Shown here piece after piece: positions 34,847-44,503 of a DNA stretch of 64,000 nucleotides. How positions within the stretch are numbered: the stretch's first letter is position 1; each line of letters begins with the position of its first letter. The notes beneath the pieces were generated by a model. The model was not told where the DNA came from and ran no database searches. It saw nothing but the letters and a program-made list of their open reading frames with translations. Location: assembly GCF_014196795.1 (NCBI RefSeq), contig NZ_JACIEJ010000004.1:361375-425374 (forward strand), written 5' to 3'. The translations under genes and the position numbers were made by a program. Source of the stretch: Sagittula marina (GTDB lineage: Bacteria > Pseudomonadota > Alphaproteobacteria > Rhodobacterales > Rhodobacteraceae).

Positions 34847-36322
34847 ATGCCCAGAACGATGCCCAAGCTCAAAATTCCCGCGCTGATCCGTCGGCCCGTC
34901 CTCAAGATCACGCCAGCGAGATTGCTGCGCGGCGGTCGGTTGAAAGATACCGGGCGCCTGCCCCGCTATCTCGGCCTTGCGGCCATCGGCGCGGTCTGCA
35001 TCTGGACCCCGATCGGCACCTACCTGTCCACGGCTCCACTCCGCTTTACGTCAGACCTGTCCCTGATCCTTCCTGGCGCAGGGGCGTCCGCGTCTGTCAA
35101 CCTGGACCGGATCGGCCAGGCGTCGTCCTTCGCCAGTTCCCCCTATGCGCACACCTCGGTCAGCCCGACGGAAACCTACAAGCGGCTGATCGTTGCAGAC
35201 CGTATCCTTGGATCAGCGGCCAAGGCCGTCGGCATGGAGACCCGCGACTTTGGCAAGCCACGGATCGAACTGGTAGACCAGACCGGGTTGATCCATGCGT
35301 CCATTGTCGGCAATTCGCCCGAGGATGCGCAGGCACGGGGTGACGCCCTTCTTGCGGCTTTCTTCACCGAAATCGAAGCCCTGCGAACCGATGAACTCGA
35401 CCGCCGCGAACTTGGCGCTGGCGAAGCCATCGAGAGCTATCGCCAATCGGTGCTGGCGACGCGCGAAGAGATTTCTGAACTGCAGAAAAAGACCGGCCTC
35501 ATTTCGGCCGTTCAGTTCGACGCTCTCGTGGCCGAAACCGACGACCTTGCCCGCAACGCGGACGATCTGGCTGCCGCATTGGGTGAAAAAAGCGAAGCTG
35601 TCGCAGCTCTGGCGGAAACCCTCACGAGCACTCCTAAAATGGCGGCGGCTGCGCTGAAGCTGCATGCGGATACGTCTTTCACCGCGCTCATGGACGAGAC
35701 AGCCGTCCAGGCGACACTCCTGTCAGGGAAATCCGCTCGTTTCGGCGCCAATCATCCCGAGGTCATGGCCGCTCGGGCCAGCCACTTCGCCGCGCAGGAC
35801 GCGGCGATGGATCGGGCCGAACGCATCACCGGCTTGGACCGCGCCACGTTGTCGACGCTGGATATCTCTCATGTCGGCAGCCGGGCTGGTCTGCTCAGCG
35901 ATCTGGTCTCGCTCGAGGCTGAACGCTCGGGACTTTCGAACGAATATCAAGGTGCAATTGCCCGGCTCGAAAAGGCGCGCGCACGACAGTTGGCCTTGAT
36001 TGAACCCGCCGCGCGACTTGAAGACCTGCAAAGGGATTTTTCCGTCGCCGAGGCTGTCTTCGCCTCAGCTATTGCTCGGACCCAGACGAACAAAGCGGAT
36101 CTCTTTGCCTCCTACCCGCTGGTGCAGGTCCTCGAAGATCCGTCACTGCCATTCGCACCGTCCTCGCCCCGGCGCAAACTGGCGATTGCGGCGGGTATTG
36201 CTGCCACGATTTTCATGCTGACCGGTCTTGCTCTGGGCTGGATGCGCCGCTCGCTTGTCGACCGATTGCTGAAACCCGCCGAAGAGCGTGACTTCGACGA
36301 CCATCTGGTGCCGGCGGAATGA
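34847..36322 (+). CDS. Polysaccharide co-polymerase / chain-length determinant (Wzz/GumC-like)
   Basis: A 491-residue protein with an N-terminal membrane helix (about 46-66), a long periplasmic region with coiled coil (about 190-400) and a C-terminal helix (RKLAIAAGIAATIFMLTGLALGWM) followed by a short cytoplasmic tail. This is the layout of polysaccharide co-polymerases that set chain length and link to the export channel. No tyrosine-kinase domain is fused and none is encoded nearby. The ATG at 34847 follows CAAGGAGAC; an internal ATG at 34859 is possible. It is coupled to the polymerase gene by ATGA. Confidence 0.75.
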   Translation: MPRTMPKLKIPALIRRPVLKITPARLLRGGRLKDTGRLPRYLGLAAIGAVCIWTPIGTYLSTAPLRFTSDLSLILPGAGASASVNLDRIGQASSFASSPYAHTSVSPTETYKRLIVADRILGSAAKAVGMETRDFGKPRIELVDQTGLIHASIVGNSPEDAQARGDALLAAFFTEIEALRTDELDRRELGAGEAIESYRQSVLATREEISELQKKTGLISAVQFDALVAETDDLARNADDLAAALGEKSEAVAALAETLTSTPKMAAAALKLHADTSFTALMDETAVQATLLSGKSARFGANHPEVMAARASHFAAQDAAMDRAERITGLDRATLSTLDISHVGSRAGLLSDLVSLEAERSGLSNEYQGAIARLEKARARQLALIEPAARLEDLQRDFSVAEAVFASAIARTQTNKADLFASYPLVQVLEDPSLPFAPSSPRRKLAIAAGIAATIFMLTGLALGWMRRSLVDRLLKPAEERDFDDHLVPAE

Positions 36323-37596
36323 CTGAAGTTCACGTCGTCACGCCGACCAATCTGGCGGAAAGCATCGTCATGACGACGTTGCGCTGGACCTGGCCTTTCT
36401 ACGGACTTGGGGCGCTATATGTCGTCGGCCCGGTTCTCGCATGGCTATTGGCCGGGCTCGCGCTTTTGGTTCTCTACCTCGGCCCTGCGGTCAGAGATGA
36501 TCTTCGCGCGCGCGGTCCTGTTCCGCCAGTTGTATGGGCTTGGATCATCGGCATGATCGTGATGCTGATCGCTTTGTGGATCGGGCATCTGAACTGGAAC
36601 CTCGGCACCAAGACAACCATCAAATCCACGATCGGCTGGGCCAAGGGATGGGCGCTTCTGGCGCTTTTCCCGCTGGCCGGAGCCGTACTGCCGATCCGCC
36701 GGGACATCCTTACCCGCGGACAATGCGTGGTCGGGGCGTGGACGCTTGCCCTGCTTCCGGTGCTGGCTGTCGCGCCTTACGTCGGCCTGCCGGAAAGCAT
36801 CTTCACCTCGCCCCTCAAAGCCGTGGGCGGACCTGGCCCGGAATACTTCACGGTCTTCTTCTTCACATGGGACCCCGGCAGCTGGACGCCGCGCTGGCAG
36901 TTCTATGCTCCTTGGTCGCCTTTCGCGGCCTTGCTGGGCGTCATCCAGGTTTGTTTCGCTCTGGAAGAGCGCGACCACAAATGGCGCGCCATCGGGATCG
37001 CGGCAGGTATGGCAATGATCCTCATGTCCAAGTCTCGTATGGGTCTTGTCGGACTTGTGGCCTGTACCATCGGCCCGAGGTTGCTGCCGCTGGTCCTGAA
37101 AGGATGGGCGTGGCAACTGCTGGCCGGGGCGACAGCCTCGCTCGCCGTCGTCGGCCCCGCACTGTCCCAGGCCCTGAAGGATGGCGTATCAGCATTCAAA
37201 GGGGCCCGAGCGGACAGCACCCGCGTGCGCGCGACACTCCAGCGTATCGCCGTCGAAAGATGGGAAAGCGAAGCGTGGTGGTTCGGCCATGGCCGCGTGC
37301 AACCAGGCCCGCATCTGGTAGAGTTTATGCCGATCGGCAGCCATCATACCTGGTGGGCGTTATTGTTCGTGAAAGGCATGGTCGGCTTTCTTGCGTGGAC
37401 CATTCCGATTGTGTGGCAGACCGGCCTTGTCTTGGTCGATGCTGCAAAAGGCCCCCGGGGCCGATTACCTCTCGGGATCACCATGACGATCCTCTTGTTG
37501 TCGTTCGGGGAAAACGTGGAAATCGAGGCTTATCTGATCTGGCCCGGATTGCTGATGCTTGGCATTCATGCAGCGGAGGTCCGCGAGTCGAATTGA
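36319..37596 (+). CDS. Wzy-like polysaccharide polymerase / O-antigen ligase family protein
   Basis: A 425-residue membrane protein with about ten helices and one large periplasmic loop near residues 290-350 (GHGRVQPGPHLVEFMPIGSHHTWW), a feature of Wzy/WaaL-type proteins. Pairwise identity in this family is always low, so the call rests on topology, the loop and its place after the chain-length gene, with overlapping stop and start. It would polymerise flipped repeat units in the periplasm. Confidence 0.72.
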   Translation: MTEVHVVTPTNLAESIVMTTLRWTWPFYGLGALYVVGPVLAWLLAGLALLVLYLGPAVRDDLRARGPVPPVVWAWIIGMIVMLIALWIGHLNWNLGTKTTIKSTIGWAKGWALLALFPLAGAVLPIRRDILTRGQCVVGAWTLALLPVLAVAPYVGLPESIFTSPLKAVGGPGPEYFTVFFFTWDPGSWTPRWQFYAPWSPFAALLGVIQVCFALEERDHKWRAIGIAAGMAMILMSKSRMGLVGLVACTIGPRLLPLVLKGWAWQLLAGATASLAVVGPALSQALKDGVSAFKGARADSTRVRATLQRIAVERWESEAWWFGHGRVQPGPHLVEFMPIGSHHTWWALLFVKGMVGFLAWTIPIVWQTGLVLVDAAKGPRGRLPLGITMTILLLSFGENVEIEAYLIWPGLLMLGIHAAEVRESN

Positions 37597-38129
37597 GACA
37601 GGCGCAACTCGCAAGAACTGTGCATAGCACAAGACAACTGCAGAATTTGCGAACGCGATGAGCCATCACGCAGGTGATTTGCAACGAGTGGCGGCTTCGG
37701 GACGGTTGGTCGCCGTTAAACGCGTCCAATGCCAATTGATCCGCGCCGAATTTGCCGGAGGCTCCAACTCTTGAGTAGGATGGAGCATCATGCGTAAGGC
37801 GACGCACAAATTTTCCTCCGAAGTGCGCGAGCGCGCGGTGCGGTTGGTTCTCGACAATGAGGGGCAGCATGGATTGGGCTCGCAGGCAATCATGTCGATT
37901 TCCACCAAGATAGGCTGTGCGCAGCCTTCGAACGCGTGGGTCAAGTAGGCCGAGACCGAAAGTGGCAAGCGCGCTGGCGTCGCGACGAACATGGCAGAGA
38001 ATATGAAGGCGCTGGAGCGGGAGAACCGAGAACTGCACCAAGCCATTGAGATCCTGCGCAAGGCGAGCACATATTTTGCGATGGCGGAGCTCGACCGCCG
38101 GTCCAAGTGATGGTTGGGTTCATCCATTG

Positions 38130-38166
38130 CCAGCAGGCGTTTGCATGCAAACGCCGAGAGGGGCGA
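38130..38166 (+). repeat. Hairpin element, copy 5 (sense, inside IS3 orfB)
   Basis: CCAGCAGGCGTTTGC-AT-GCAAACGCC-GAGAGGGGCG has a perfect GGCGTTTGC/GCAAACGCC stem. It is inserted between the orfB codons MVGFI and the DHR-EHGVEPICK segment, which are contiguous in relatives. It is the best-preserved copy. Confidence 0.75.
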
Positions 38167-38412
38167 CCATCGTGGTGAGCATGGAGTCGAGCCGATCTGC
38201 AAGAGACTGCTGATCTCCCCTCCCCCCATTATGACCACTTGGCGACGTGGGCCGACCCAGCCCGGCTGTAGGATCGTGTCCGGCGGGACAAGGTGCTGCG
38301 CTCCGAGATCGAGCGCGTTTTCGAAGAGAACTGGCGTGTCTATGGGCCGCGCAATGTCTTGCGCCAGCAAGATTGGGAAGGCTTCGCGGTTGTCCGTTGC
38401 ACGGTGGCGCAA

Positions 38413-38453
38413 ATCCCTTTCGGGGCATCGCCTTGCAATACCCTACCGGCCAG
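38413..38453 (-). repeat. Hairpin element, copy 6 (antisense, inside IS3 orfB)
   Basis: Read on the minus strand: CCGGTAGGGTATTGCAAGGC, then GATGCCCCGAAAGGGA. It adds 41 bases between CTVA and M-GMGIQGIIRG of the transposase, putting the downstream part in another frame. It is the same codon neighbourhood as copy 4. Confidence 0.65.
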
Positions 38454-38700
38454 TGGATGAAGGGGATGGGCATTCAGGGCATCATCCGAGGTAAGCCGCA
38501 CAAGGCGACCATCGCCGACAATAAGGCTCTGTGTCCGTGGGAAAAAGTGAACCGGCCATTCCGCGAGCCTGTACCGCATATGCTTGGGGTCCGCGAATTC
38601 ACCTGCGTCGCTATTTGGCGAGCGCTCGTCTATGTGGCTTGTGTCATCGACGCCTAAACGGACGGTTTTCGGTTGTCCGACGCTGGATCCTTTGGAGCCG

Positions 38701-38955
38701 CCGGTCGCGTGGGCCTGAACCGGCGACATGCAAGCGCAGGCAGCTGCCGGTCTCGCCATGCCGCAGGAATGGCCGGGAACGCGCAGCGGTAGTAGCAGGC
38801 GGCCCTCGGTACAGGTCCCGGTCTTGGCTCAAACACATGTAGACGCTCACACGGGGCACAAGACGCCGGTTTCAGCTTACACCCTGACGCTGCCCCCAAA
38901 TGCCTGCGGAGGGCACTTGCGACATTCCAGTGCCGCAAGTACCCCGCGAACCAGA
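38701..38955. other. Gap, residual IS3 sequence
   Basis: No gene is recognised. The first half may be frameshifted transposase remnants. The rest precedes the convergent stop of the amidohydrolase gene. Confidence 0.35.
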
Positions 38956-40146
38956 TCAGCCCCCGAGTTCTGCCTGCACCAGATTTACCCAGTACGCCAC
39001 GCCGATAGGCGTCAGTGCATCGTTGAAATCGTACTTCGGCGTATGCACGAAGGCCGCGTCGGGCCCGTCGCCGTTGCCGATCATCACGTAAGCGCCGGGG
39101 ACCTTTTCCAGCATGAAAGAAAAATCCTCAGACCCGCCTGCCGGCGGTGCCTTGGGGTTCACGGCCTCTGCACCGACCGTTTGCGAGGCTGCGGCGACCG
39201 CGTGTTGCACCTCTTCGGCCGAATTGATCAGCGGTGGATACCGTCGGGTATAGATCAGCCGGGCCGTGGCACCATGCGGCGCGGCGCAGCTCTCGGCAAA
39301 TATCCCGATAGCGTTTTCAAGCATGTCACGGATTTCGGGCTTGTAGGAGCGCGCCGTGCCGCGCACGACGACTTGGGACGGGATAATGTTCGGGCTGTGA
39401 TAGTCTCCCGCCGCAATGTGCCCGACCGAAATCACCGCGGATTCCGTTGCCGGAACCTTGCGCGAGATGATCTGGGACAATGCCGCGATGAATTGACCAG
39501 CGGCGACGGTCGGGTCCGTGGCGGCATGGGGCATCGCCCCGTGGCCGCCAGTGCCCTCGAAGATCACTTCCCAGGTGTCACCTGCCGCCATGAAGGCGCC
39601 GGTGCGTGTCTGGACACTGCCGAGCGGTTCTTTCGGGCCGTTGTGAACGCCGTAGACTGCATCGCAGGGGAACAGGTCGAACAGACCGTCCTCGATCATC
39701 ACACGGGCGCCGCCCAGGCCTTCTTCGGCAGGCTGGAAGATGAAGTGAACCGTGCCAGCGAAATCGGGATCGGCTGCAAGTTTCTCGGCCGCGCCCAGCA
39801 GCATGGTGGTGTGACCGTCATGGCCGCATGCGTGCATCTTGCCGGGCACCTCGGAGGCATAGGGCAGACCGGTCTGTTCCTCGATGAACAGCGCGTCCAT
39901 GTCGGCACGCAGGGCGATGACCCGCTGGCCGGGACGCTTGCCCTTCAGAGTGCCGACGACGCCGGTGCCGCCTAGTCCGCGATGTATCTCGATCCCAATC
40001 TCGGTCAGCCGGGCGGCAACGATGTCCGAGGTCCGGTGTTCCTCGAAAGCGGTTTCGGGATGGCGGTGGATGTCTTGACGGAGCTCTGTGAGGCGCGCAA
40101 TGAAGTCGGTATCGTCGCGCAGGGTATCAGGCGTGATCAGAGGCAT
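38956..40146 (-). CDS. M20-family amidohydrolase (hippurate/N-acyl-amino-acid hydrolase type)
   Basis: A 396-residue metallopeptidase-family amidohydrolase. Metal-binding segments are MHACGHDGHTTML (about residues 104-116), FQPAEEGLGGARVMIEDGL and the late GGSEDFSFML. The dimerisation domain starts near GHGAMPHAATDPTVAAGQF. It would cleave an amide bond of a small N-acyl or N-carbamoyl compound in the cytoplasm. Its start overlaps the end of the TRAP small-permease gene by 20 bases, so the substrate is probably what the TRAP system imports. Confidence 0.9.
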   Translation of the reverse strand: MPLITPDTLRDDTDFIARLTELRQDIHRHPETAFEEHRTSDIVAARLTEIGIEIHRGLGGTGVVGTLKGKRPGQRVIALRADMDALFIEEQTGLPYASEVPGKMHACGHDGHTTMLLGAAEKLAADPDFAGTVHFIFQPAEEGLGGARVMIEDGLFDLFPCDAVYGVHNGPKEPLGSVQTRTGAFMAAGDTWEVIFEGTGGHGAMPHAATDPTVAAGQFIAALSQIISRKVPATESAVISVGHIAAGDYHSPNIIPSQVVVRGTARSYKPEIRDMLENAIGIFAESCAAPHGATARLIYTRRYPPLINSAEEVQHAVAAASQTVGAEAVNPKAPPAGGSEDFSFMLEKVPGAYVMIGNGDGPDAAFVHTPKYDFNDALTPIGVAYWVNLVQAELGG

Positions 40147-40684
40147 TGGTATCTCTTTTGGAGGCCTCGCCCTGCAGATCTGTCAGCCCGCGCGCGCAAT
40201 GCGCCAGGCCGTGCAGGAAGATGGCAATGATGAAGATCGGCACGGTCACGGCGACAAAGATCGTCGGCATGTCGAAGGTCTCGGCCGTTGTGTAGAAGTT
40301 GCGTGCCAGGAAGGATCGGGCCGGGTTCAGGCCGGGTCCGTAGAAGCAGTAGAAAAGGATCGGCCCGAGGAAGGCGACCACCGACGCGCCGCGCAGCAGC
40401 GACCCGATGGCCAGCACGGGGCGCGGCAACGTCGTGGGCAGCTTGACAAGGCGCGGGTCGAAACCGGCCCGGAATGAGATTGACGCGCCCAGCAGGCCGA
40501 CCCAGACCATCGCATAGCGCGCGGCCTCTTCGGTCCAGGCAGGCGGGGCCGAAAACCCGTAGCGTGCGACCACCTGCAAAGCGATGAAGGCCACCATCAG
40601 CACCAGGCAGACAAGGGCTATCAGACGCAGAACGTGATCGACACCGGCACTGAGGCGGTCGAGGAAGGTTGCAATGAAAGTCAT
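40127..40684 (-). CDS. TRAP transporter small permease (DctQ family)
   Basis: A 185-residue protein with four helices. The core WTEEAARYAMVWVGLLGASISFRAGFDPR is the classical DctQ signature, with conserved Trp-Glu-Glu. It lies between the binding-protein gene and the amidohydrolase gene, overlapping the latter by 20 bases. It would form the membrane unit with the DctM protein at 41747. Confidence 0.87.
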   Translation of the reverse strand: MTFIATFLDRLSAGVDHVLRLIALVCLVLMVAFIALQVVARYGFSAPPAWTEEAARYAMVWVGLLGASISFRAGFDPRLVKLPTTLPRPVLAIGSLLRGASVVAFLGPILFYCFYGPGLNPARSFLARNFYTTAETFDMPTIFVAVTVPIFIIAIFLHGLAHCARGLTDLQGEASKRDTNASDHA

Positions 40685-40712
40685 GTCAGGCTCCGCCGGA
40701 AATGAAGGAACA

Positions 40713-40739
40713 CGGGGGCAGGACGCGGACCTGCCCCCG
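40713..40739 (-). promoter_or_regulatory. GC-rich stem-loop after the TRAP binding-protein gene
   Basis: A perfect 10-bp stem CGGGGGCAGG/CCTGCCCCCG with a seven-base loop lies between the binding-protein stop and the DctQ start, without a T-run. It probably raises binding-protein mRNA relative to downstream genes. Confidence 0.55.
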
Positions 40740-40751
40740 CAAACGTGCGGA

Positions 40752-41726
40752 TCAGTTGGTGAACTGCGAGATGTAGTCTACGTCGTCCTGCGACACGATC
40801 TGGTTCCAGACCGAGCGGGAGGCCTCCGCGAACTTCGCGCGTTCGCCTTCTGCCAGTGGCGTGATTTCGATGCCGCCGTCCTGAATGGTCTGTTCGAAGT
40901 AAGGGACCTGTTCCTGCGCCCATTCGCGGTTCACCGCGATGCCCGTGGCGATGGCGTCGTCGACCCAGCCCTGCTCTTCCTCGTTGAGGAAGTTGTACCA
41001 GTCGTCAGACAGCATGATGACCTTGGGCACGGGCCCGGCTTCGAGCGGCGTGAAATAGTCCAGCAGTTCGACCTGGCCTGCGGCCACGACGGTCGAGGGC
41101 GGATTGAAGTGGCCCACAGCGACGCCGGTCTGCAGCGCATTTGGCGTTTCGGCCCAGCTGACGACTGTGGGTTTGGCGCCCCATTCGGACATGAAAGTCA
41201 CCTGGTCGCCATTCTGGGCGCGCAGGCGCATGTCGGCGACATCTTCAAGCGTCGTGACCGGCTTTTCGGTGTTGAACAGGCCCAGGCTACCGCCGCGCAT
41301 CGCGAAACCGGCGACCTTGATACCCAGGCGCGAGGCTTCGTCGTTGATGCGATCCAGCGCCGCGCTCTCTTCCACGACGCGGTCAAAGGAGGCCTCGTCA
41401 GATGTCAGGAACGGAAGGAACAGGGTCGAGGCCCACTTTGACGCCTTCATCAGTGAGCCGCCGTTGGCGATATTGACCGCGATCAGACCTTGGGACGTCT
41501 GGTCGAAGCGGTCGCTTTCCTTGCCCAGGGTGTTGGAGGGATGGACGGTGACATTTACCCCATGCTCGGCCAGGCTCTCGGCGAAGGCATAGATAAAGAC
41601 GTATTCTGCGTCGTTCTGAAGGTCTTCAGTGCCGGCGAACGCAACGATGACGTCATCCATGGCCATGGCGGTCGTTCCGGTCAGTGCAGCCAGGCTGACT
41701 GTGGCGGCGAGAAAGGTCTTTTTCAT
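40752..41726 (-). CDS. TRAP periplasmic binding protein (DctP family)
   Basis: A 324-residue secreted protein with a Sec signal (MKKTFLAATVSLAALTGTTA, cut near AMAM). The mature part follows the DctP layout, with DLRLRAQNGD-type DMRLRAQNGDQVTFMSEWGAKPTVVSWAE and FNPPSTVVAAGQVELLDYF. The conserved Arg of that segment usually binds the substrate carboxylate, so the ligand should be an organic acid. It lies between the DctM and DctQ genes of the operon. Confidence 0.87.
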   Translation of the reverse strand: MKKTFLAATVSLAALTGTTAMAMDDVIVAFAGTEDLQNDAEYVFIYAFAESLAEHGVNVTVHPSNTLGKESDRFDQTSQGLIAVNIANGGSLMKASKWASTLFLPFLTSDEASFDRVVEESAALDRINDEASRLGIKVAGFAMRGGSLGLFNTEKPVTTLEDVADMRLRAQNGDQVTFMSEWGAKPTVVSWAETPNALQTGVAVGHFNPPSTVVAAGQVELLDYFTPLEAGPVPKVIMLSDDWYNFLNEEEQGWVDDAIATGIAVNREWAQEQVPYFEQTIQDGGIEITPLAEGERAKFAEASRSVWNQIVSQDDVDYISQFTN

Positions 41727-41746
41727 TTTGGTCTCCTGTTGGTAGG

Positions 41747-43030
41747 TCAGTTGATAAGGCCGAGGTATCTCGGCAGCGTGAGCGAGATCGCGGGCACGTA
41801 GATCAGCACGCCCAGAAGGATCAGCTCGACGATCAGGAAGGGCATGGTGGCGCGCACCAGGCGCCAGTATCCAATGTCGACAACGGTCGAGAGGATCAGC
41901 AGCACGCCACCCAGCGGCGGGGTCAGCAGCCCCACGGTCAGGTTGAACCCGACGAGGATGCCCATGTGCACCGGATCTACGCCAAGGGCGATTGCCGGCG
42001 GGATCAGCAGCGGACCCAGCAAGGCAACCGCGGCCTTCACGTCCATGATCATGCCCGCCGCGAGGAAGATCAGGTTCAGCACGATCATGTAGCCTGTGGC
42101 GCTCAGGCCGATCTCTCCGATCAGTTCGGCCAGCTTGCGCGGCAGTTGCTCGACCGACGTCAGGTAGCCGAAGGTTGCCACGGCCACGAGGATGATGAAG
42201 ACGGCGCCGGACAGCAGCACGGTGCGGTTCAACGCCTCATAGACGTCGCGACGGGTCAGTTTGCCATAGAACATCCCCACGGCCAGCGCCGCGATCGAGG
42301 CTACGCCTGCGGCCTCTGCCGGGGTCATGAAGCCGAAAAGAATGCCCGACAGGATGATCACTGGCAGCGACAGCGCCGGCAGCGCCTGCAAGAGCGAGGG
42401 CCAGAACGGCGGGATCTCGGACCCCTTGCCGCCCGGGTGGCCGTAGCGGTGCGCCATGATGGCGTTGACCACCATCAGGACCCCCGCCAGCAGCAGGCCC
42501 GGTACGACACCGGCCGCGAACAGCGCCACCACGGAGGTGTTCAACAGCGCCCCGTAGAAAATCAGGATGATTGAGGGCGGGATGATCGGCCCGATGATTG
42601 ACGAGGCCGCGGTGATGGCGGTCGCGTAGTCGCGCGAATACCCCTGCCGCTCCATTTCGGGCACCAGCGTGTTGCCGAGTGCCGCAGCGTCGGCAGTGGC
42701 AGATCCGGAAATCCCGGCGAAGAACACCGAGGTCAGGATGTTCACATGCGCCATGCCGCCCTTGAAACGGCCCAGCATGGACAGCGAGAAGCGGATCAGC
42801 GCCTGCGTCACGCCCCCCCGGTTCATCAGCTCTCCGGTCAGGATGAACAGCGGCATTGCCAGAAAGGCGAAAACGTCGAGCTGACTCATCGCGCGTTGCG
42901 GCAACGCCGCGAGATAGCGCGCTTGGTCCTGCGTGAAGAACCCGACAATGGTCGCTCCGCCAACGAAATAGGCAATGGCTGAACCCGAGAGAAGCGTCGC
43001 AAAGAGGAATAGGAAAGGTAAGATCGGCAT
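41747..43030 (-). CDS. TRAP transporter large permease (DctM family)
   Basis: A protein of about 427 residues with 12 helices. Signatures are LPQRAMSQLDVFAFLAMPLFILTGELMNRGG, GGMAHVNILTSVFFAGISGSATADAAALG and IIGPIIPPSIILIFYGALL. The start is set at 43030 (MPILPFLFLF) with AAAAGGAGAC upstream; the long N-terminal extension of the open frame is not protein-like. It is the first gene of a four-gene operon and is divergent from the LysR regulator. Confidence 0.9.
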   Translation of the reverse strand: MPILPFLFLFATLLSGSAIAYFVGGATIVGFFTQDQARYLAALPQRAMSQLDVFAFLAMPLFILTGELMNRGGVTQALIRFSLSMLGRFKGGMAHVNILTSVFFAGISGSATADAAALGNTLVPEMERQGYSRDYATAITAASSIIGPIIPPSIILIFYGALLNTSVVALFAAGVVPGLLLAGVLMVVNAIMAHRYGHPGGKGSEIPPFWPSLLQALPALSLPVIILSGILFGFMTPAEAAGVASIAALAVGMFYGKLTRRDVYEALNRTVLLSGAVFIILVAVATFGYLTSVEQLPRKLAELIGEIGLSATGYMIVLNLIFLAAGMIMDVKAAVALLGPLLIPPAIALGVDPVHMGILVGFNLTVGLLTPPLGGVLLILSTVVDIGYWRLVRATMPFLIVELILLGVLIYVPAISLTLPRYLGLIN

Positions 43031-43257
43031 CAATGTCTCCTTTTGAGGAACACAACTGATGCCGGGCCTTATAGGCAATACGATAAATATTGGCCACGCT
43101 ATGCATTTGGCGTATGGTCTTTCCCGAATTGTAACAAGAAATTGTAATCGCGCGGGCTTCATCTCACCGCATGCGGCCCGTTCGCCACCGGGGTCGCTGC
43201 AGTTGCAATTGCCGGCGTGATGAAAAAGTGGGCGCTTCGGAGGATCGGGCAAAGCAT

Positions 43258-44169
43258 ATGAATGGCATCAACCTGCACCGGCTTCAGGTGTTCCGGACGG
43301 TTTTCGAAACCGGCAGCGTCAGTGCGGCGGCGCGTGTCATCCGCCTTTCGCAACCCACGGTCAGCCGCCATGTCCAGATATTCGAGGACGAACTGGGGCT
43401 GCTGCTGTTTCGCAACGTGTCCGGGCGGCTTGAACCCACTTGGGAGGCTCAGAGGCTTTATGCGGAAAGCGGAGGCCTGTTCGAACGGCTGGGCCAGGTC
43501 GAGCAGTCAGTGGACTCGATCCGCCGCGGTAAACAGGAAGCTTTGCGCATCATGGCCACGGCGGCGCTTGCCAACGCGGTGCTTCCCGACGCTATCGGAA
43601 AGCTACACGGGCAGTTTCCAGACCTTGAGGTCGTCCTGGACGGAGGACGGCAGAGCAATCAGCTGCCGTCGCTGCAGGAAGGGTCGACTGATCTTGTCGT
43701 CGGGGGCGCCTGGGGGGACCGACCCGAGCTGCGGCAGTGGATCATCGGGCTTATGCCGCTCGTTGCGGTTGTTCCGCCGGATCATCCCCGCGCCGGCGAA
43801 GAGGTCTTCGATCTCGCCTGGCTGCAGGGCTGCGATTACGTCAACCACAATATCCATGCGCCGCTGGGGGCGCGGGTCGAGGCCGAGCTTGCCCGGCGCG
43901 GTATTGAACCCCGGCGCCGTCTGACGGCGTTGAGCATCCCCTTCTCGGTCGGCCTTGCACGTGGCGCGGGTCTTTGCACGGTTGTCGATCGGCTTTCGGT
44001 CCGCACTCTGCGTGGCTCAGGCATGCGGATGCTTCCCTTGGCCGAGCCGCTCGAACTGGAACTGGCGGTGGCCCAGATGGCAAACCGCCCGGAGCGCAGC
44101 CCGGTCACCGCTTTTATCTCGGCAATGCGAAGCGCCTACGCCAAAGCCTTGGCCGAACCCTTGAACTGA
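43258..44169 (+). CDS. LysR-family regulator of the adjacent TRAP/amidohydrolase operon
   Basis: A 303-residue regulator starting MNGINLHRLQVFRTVFETGS. The winged helix (about 1-60) reads SVSAAARVIRLSQPTVSRHVQIFEDELGLLLFRN, and a periplasmic-binding-like effector domain follows. The start at 43258 has GGAGGA nearby. It is transcribed away from the DctM gene and probably activates that operon in response to the imported compound, as usual for divergent LysR genes. Confidence 0.88.
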   Translation: MNGINLHRLQVFRTVFETGSVSAAARVIRLSQPTVSRHVQIFEDELGLLLFRNVSGRLEPTWEAQRLYAESGGLFERLGQVEQSVDSIRRGKQEALRIMATAALANAVLPDAIGKLHGQFPDLEVVLDGGRQSNQLPSLQEGSTDLVVGGAWGDRPELRQWIIGLMPLVAVVPPDHPRAGEEVFDLAWLQGCDYVNHNIHAPLGARVEAELARRGIEPRRRLTALSIPFSVGLARGAGLCTVVDRLSVRTLRGSGMRMLPLAEPLELELAVAQMANRPERSPVTAFISAMRSAYAKALAEPLN

Positions 44170-44503
44170 GAAGGATGCTCTTGGACGTTATGCTGGGGCA
44201 AACCCACAGGCTCAAAGGTAGCGTCATCCGTGCAGCGCTGGACCGAGGCCCATCTCGGTCGAATGGTTCCAGAGCCTGACCGATCCGCGCAAAACCCTGT
44301 CTCTATCAGTCTTTGAGGATCAAGCCGTCATAGCTCAATGGCGCAACTTGAACGCGCCCCCGGGAGCATAGCCGAAGGGGGCGCGGAGATGGCCATTGTA
44401 GCGGCTCAGTGGCTCCCAACAAGATGTTTGCCGAAAGGAGTAGATGTCCTTCAGCGATTTTGAATGTCCTGCACTTCAGGTAAAACCAAAAACTGTCAAT
44501 TGG
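44170..44503. other. Gap with one GC-rich hairpin
   Basis: No gene is recognised. GCGCCCCC and a matching GGGGGCGC around 44354-44384 form a stem with a 15-base loop and no T-run; it may end transcripts arriving from either convergent gene. Confidence 0.4.

Larger units (their letters stand above)
37790..38700 (+). pseudogene. IS3-family element relic (orfA and orfB), carrying two hairpin elements
   Basis: orfA starts at 37790 (MRKATHKFSSEVRERAVRLV) and ends with ENRELHQAIEILRKASTYFA but has an in-frame TAG at about 37946, where relatives read WVKKAE. orfB follows with EPICKRLLIS, RSEIERVFEENWRVYG, VVRCTVAQ, MGIQGIIRGKPHKATI, VREFTCVAIWRALVYVACVIDA and a stop. Two hairpin elements (38130 and 38413) break it, and the rest is frameshifted. 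It separates the EPS locus from the amidohydrolase genes. Confidence 0.8.

Noticed and set aside
38728..39975. Plus-strand open frame of 415 codons opposite the M20 gene
   Set aside because: The minus strand encodes a textbook M20 hydrolase with its metal motifs; the plus-strand frame is a shadow.
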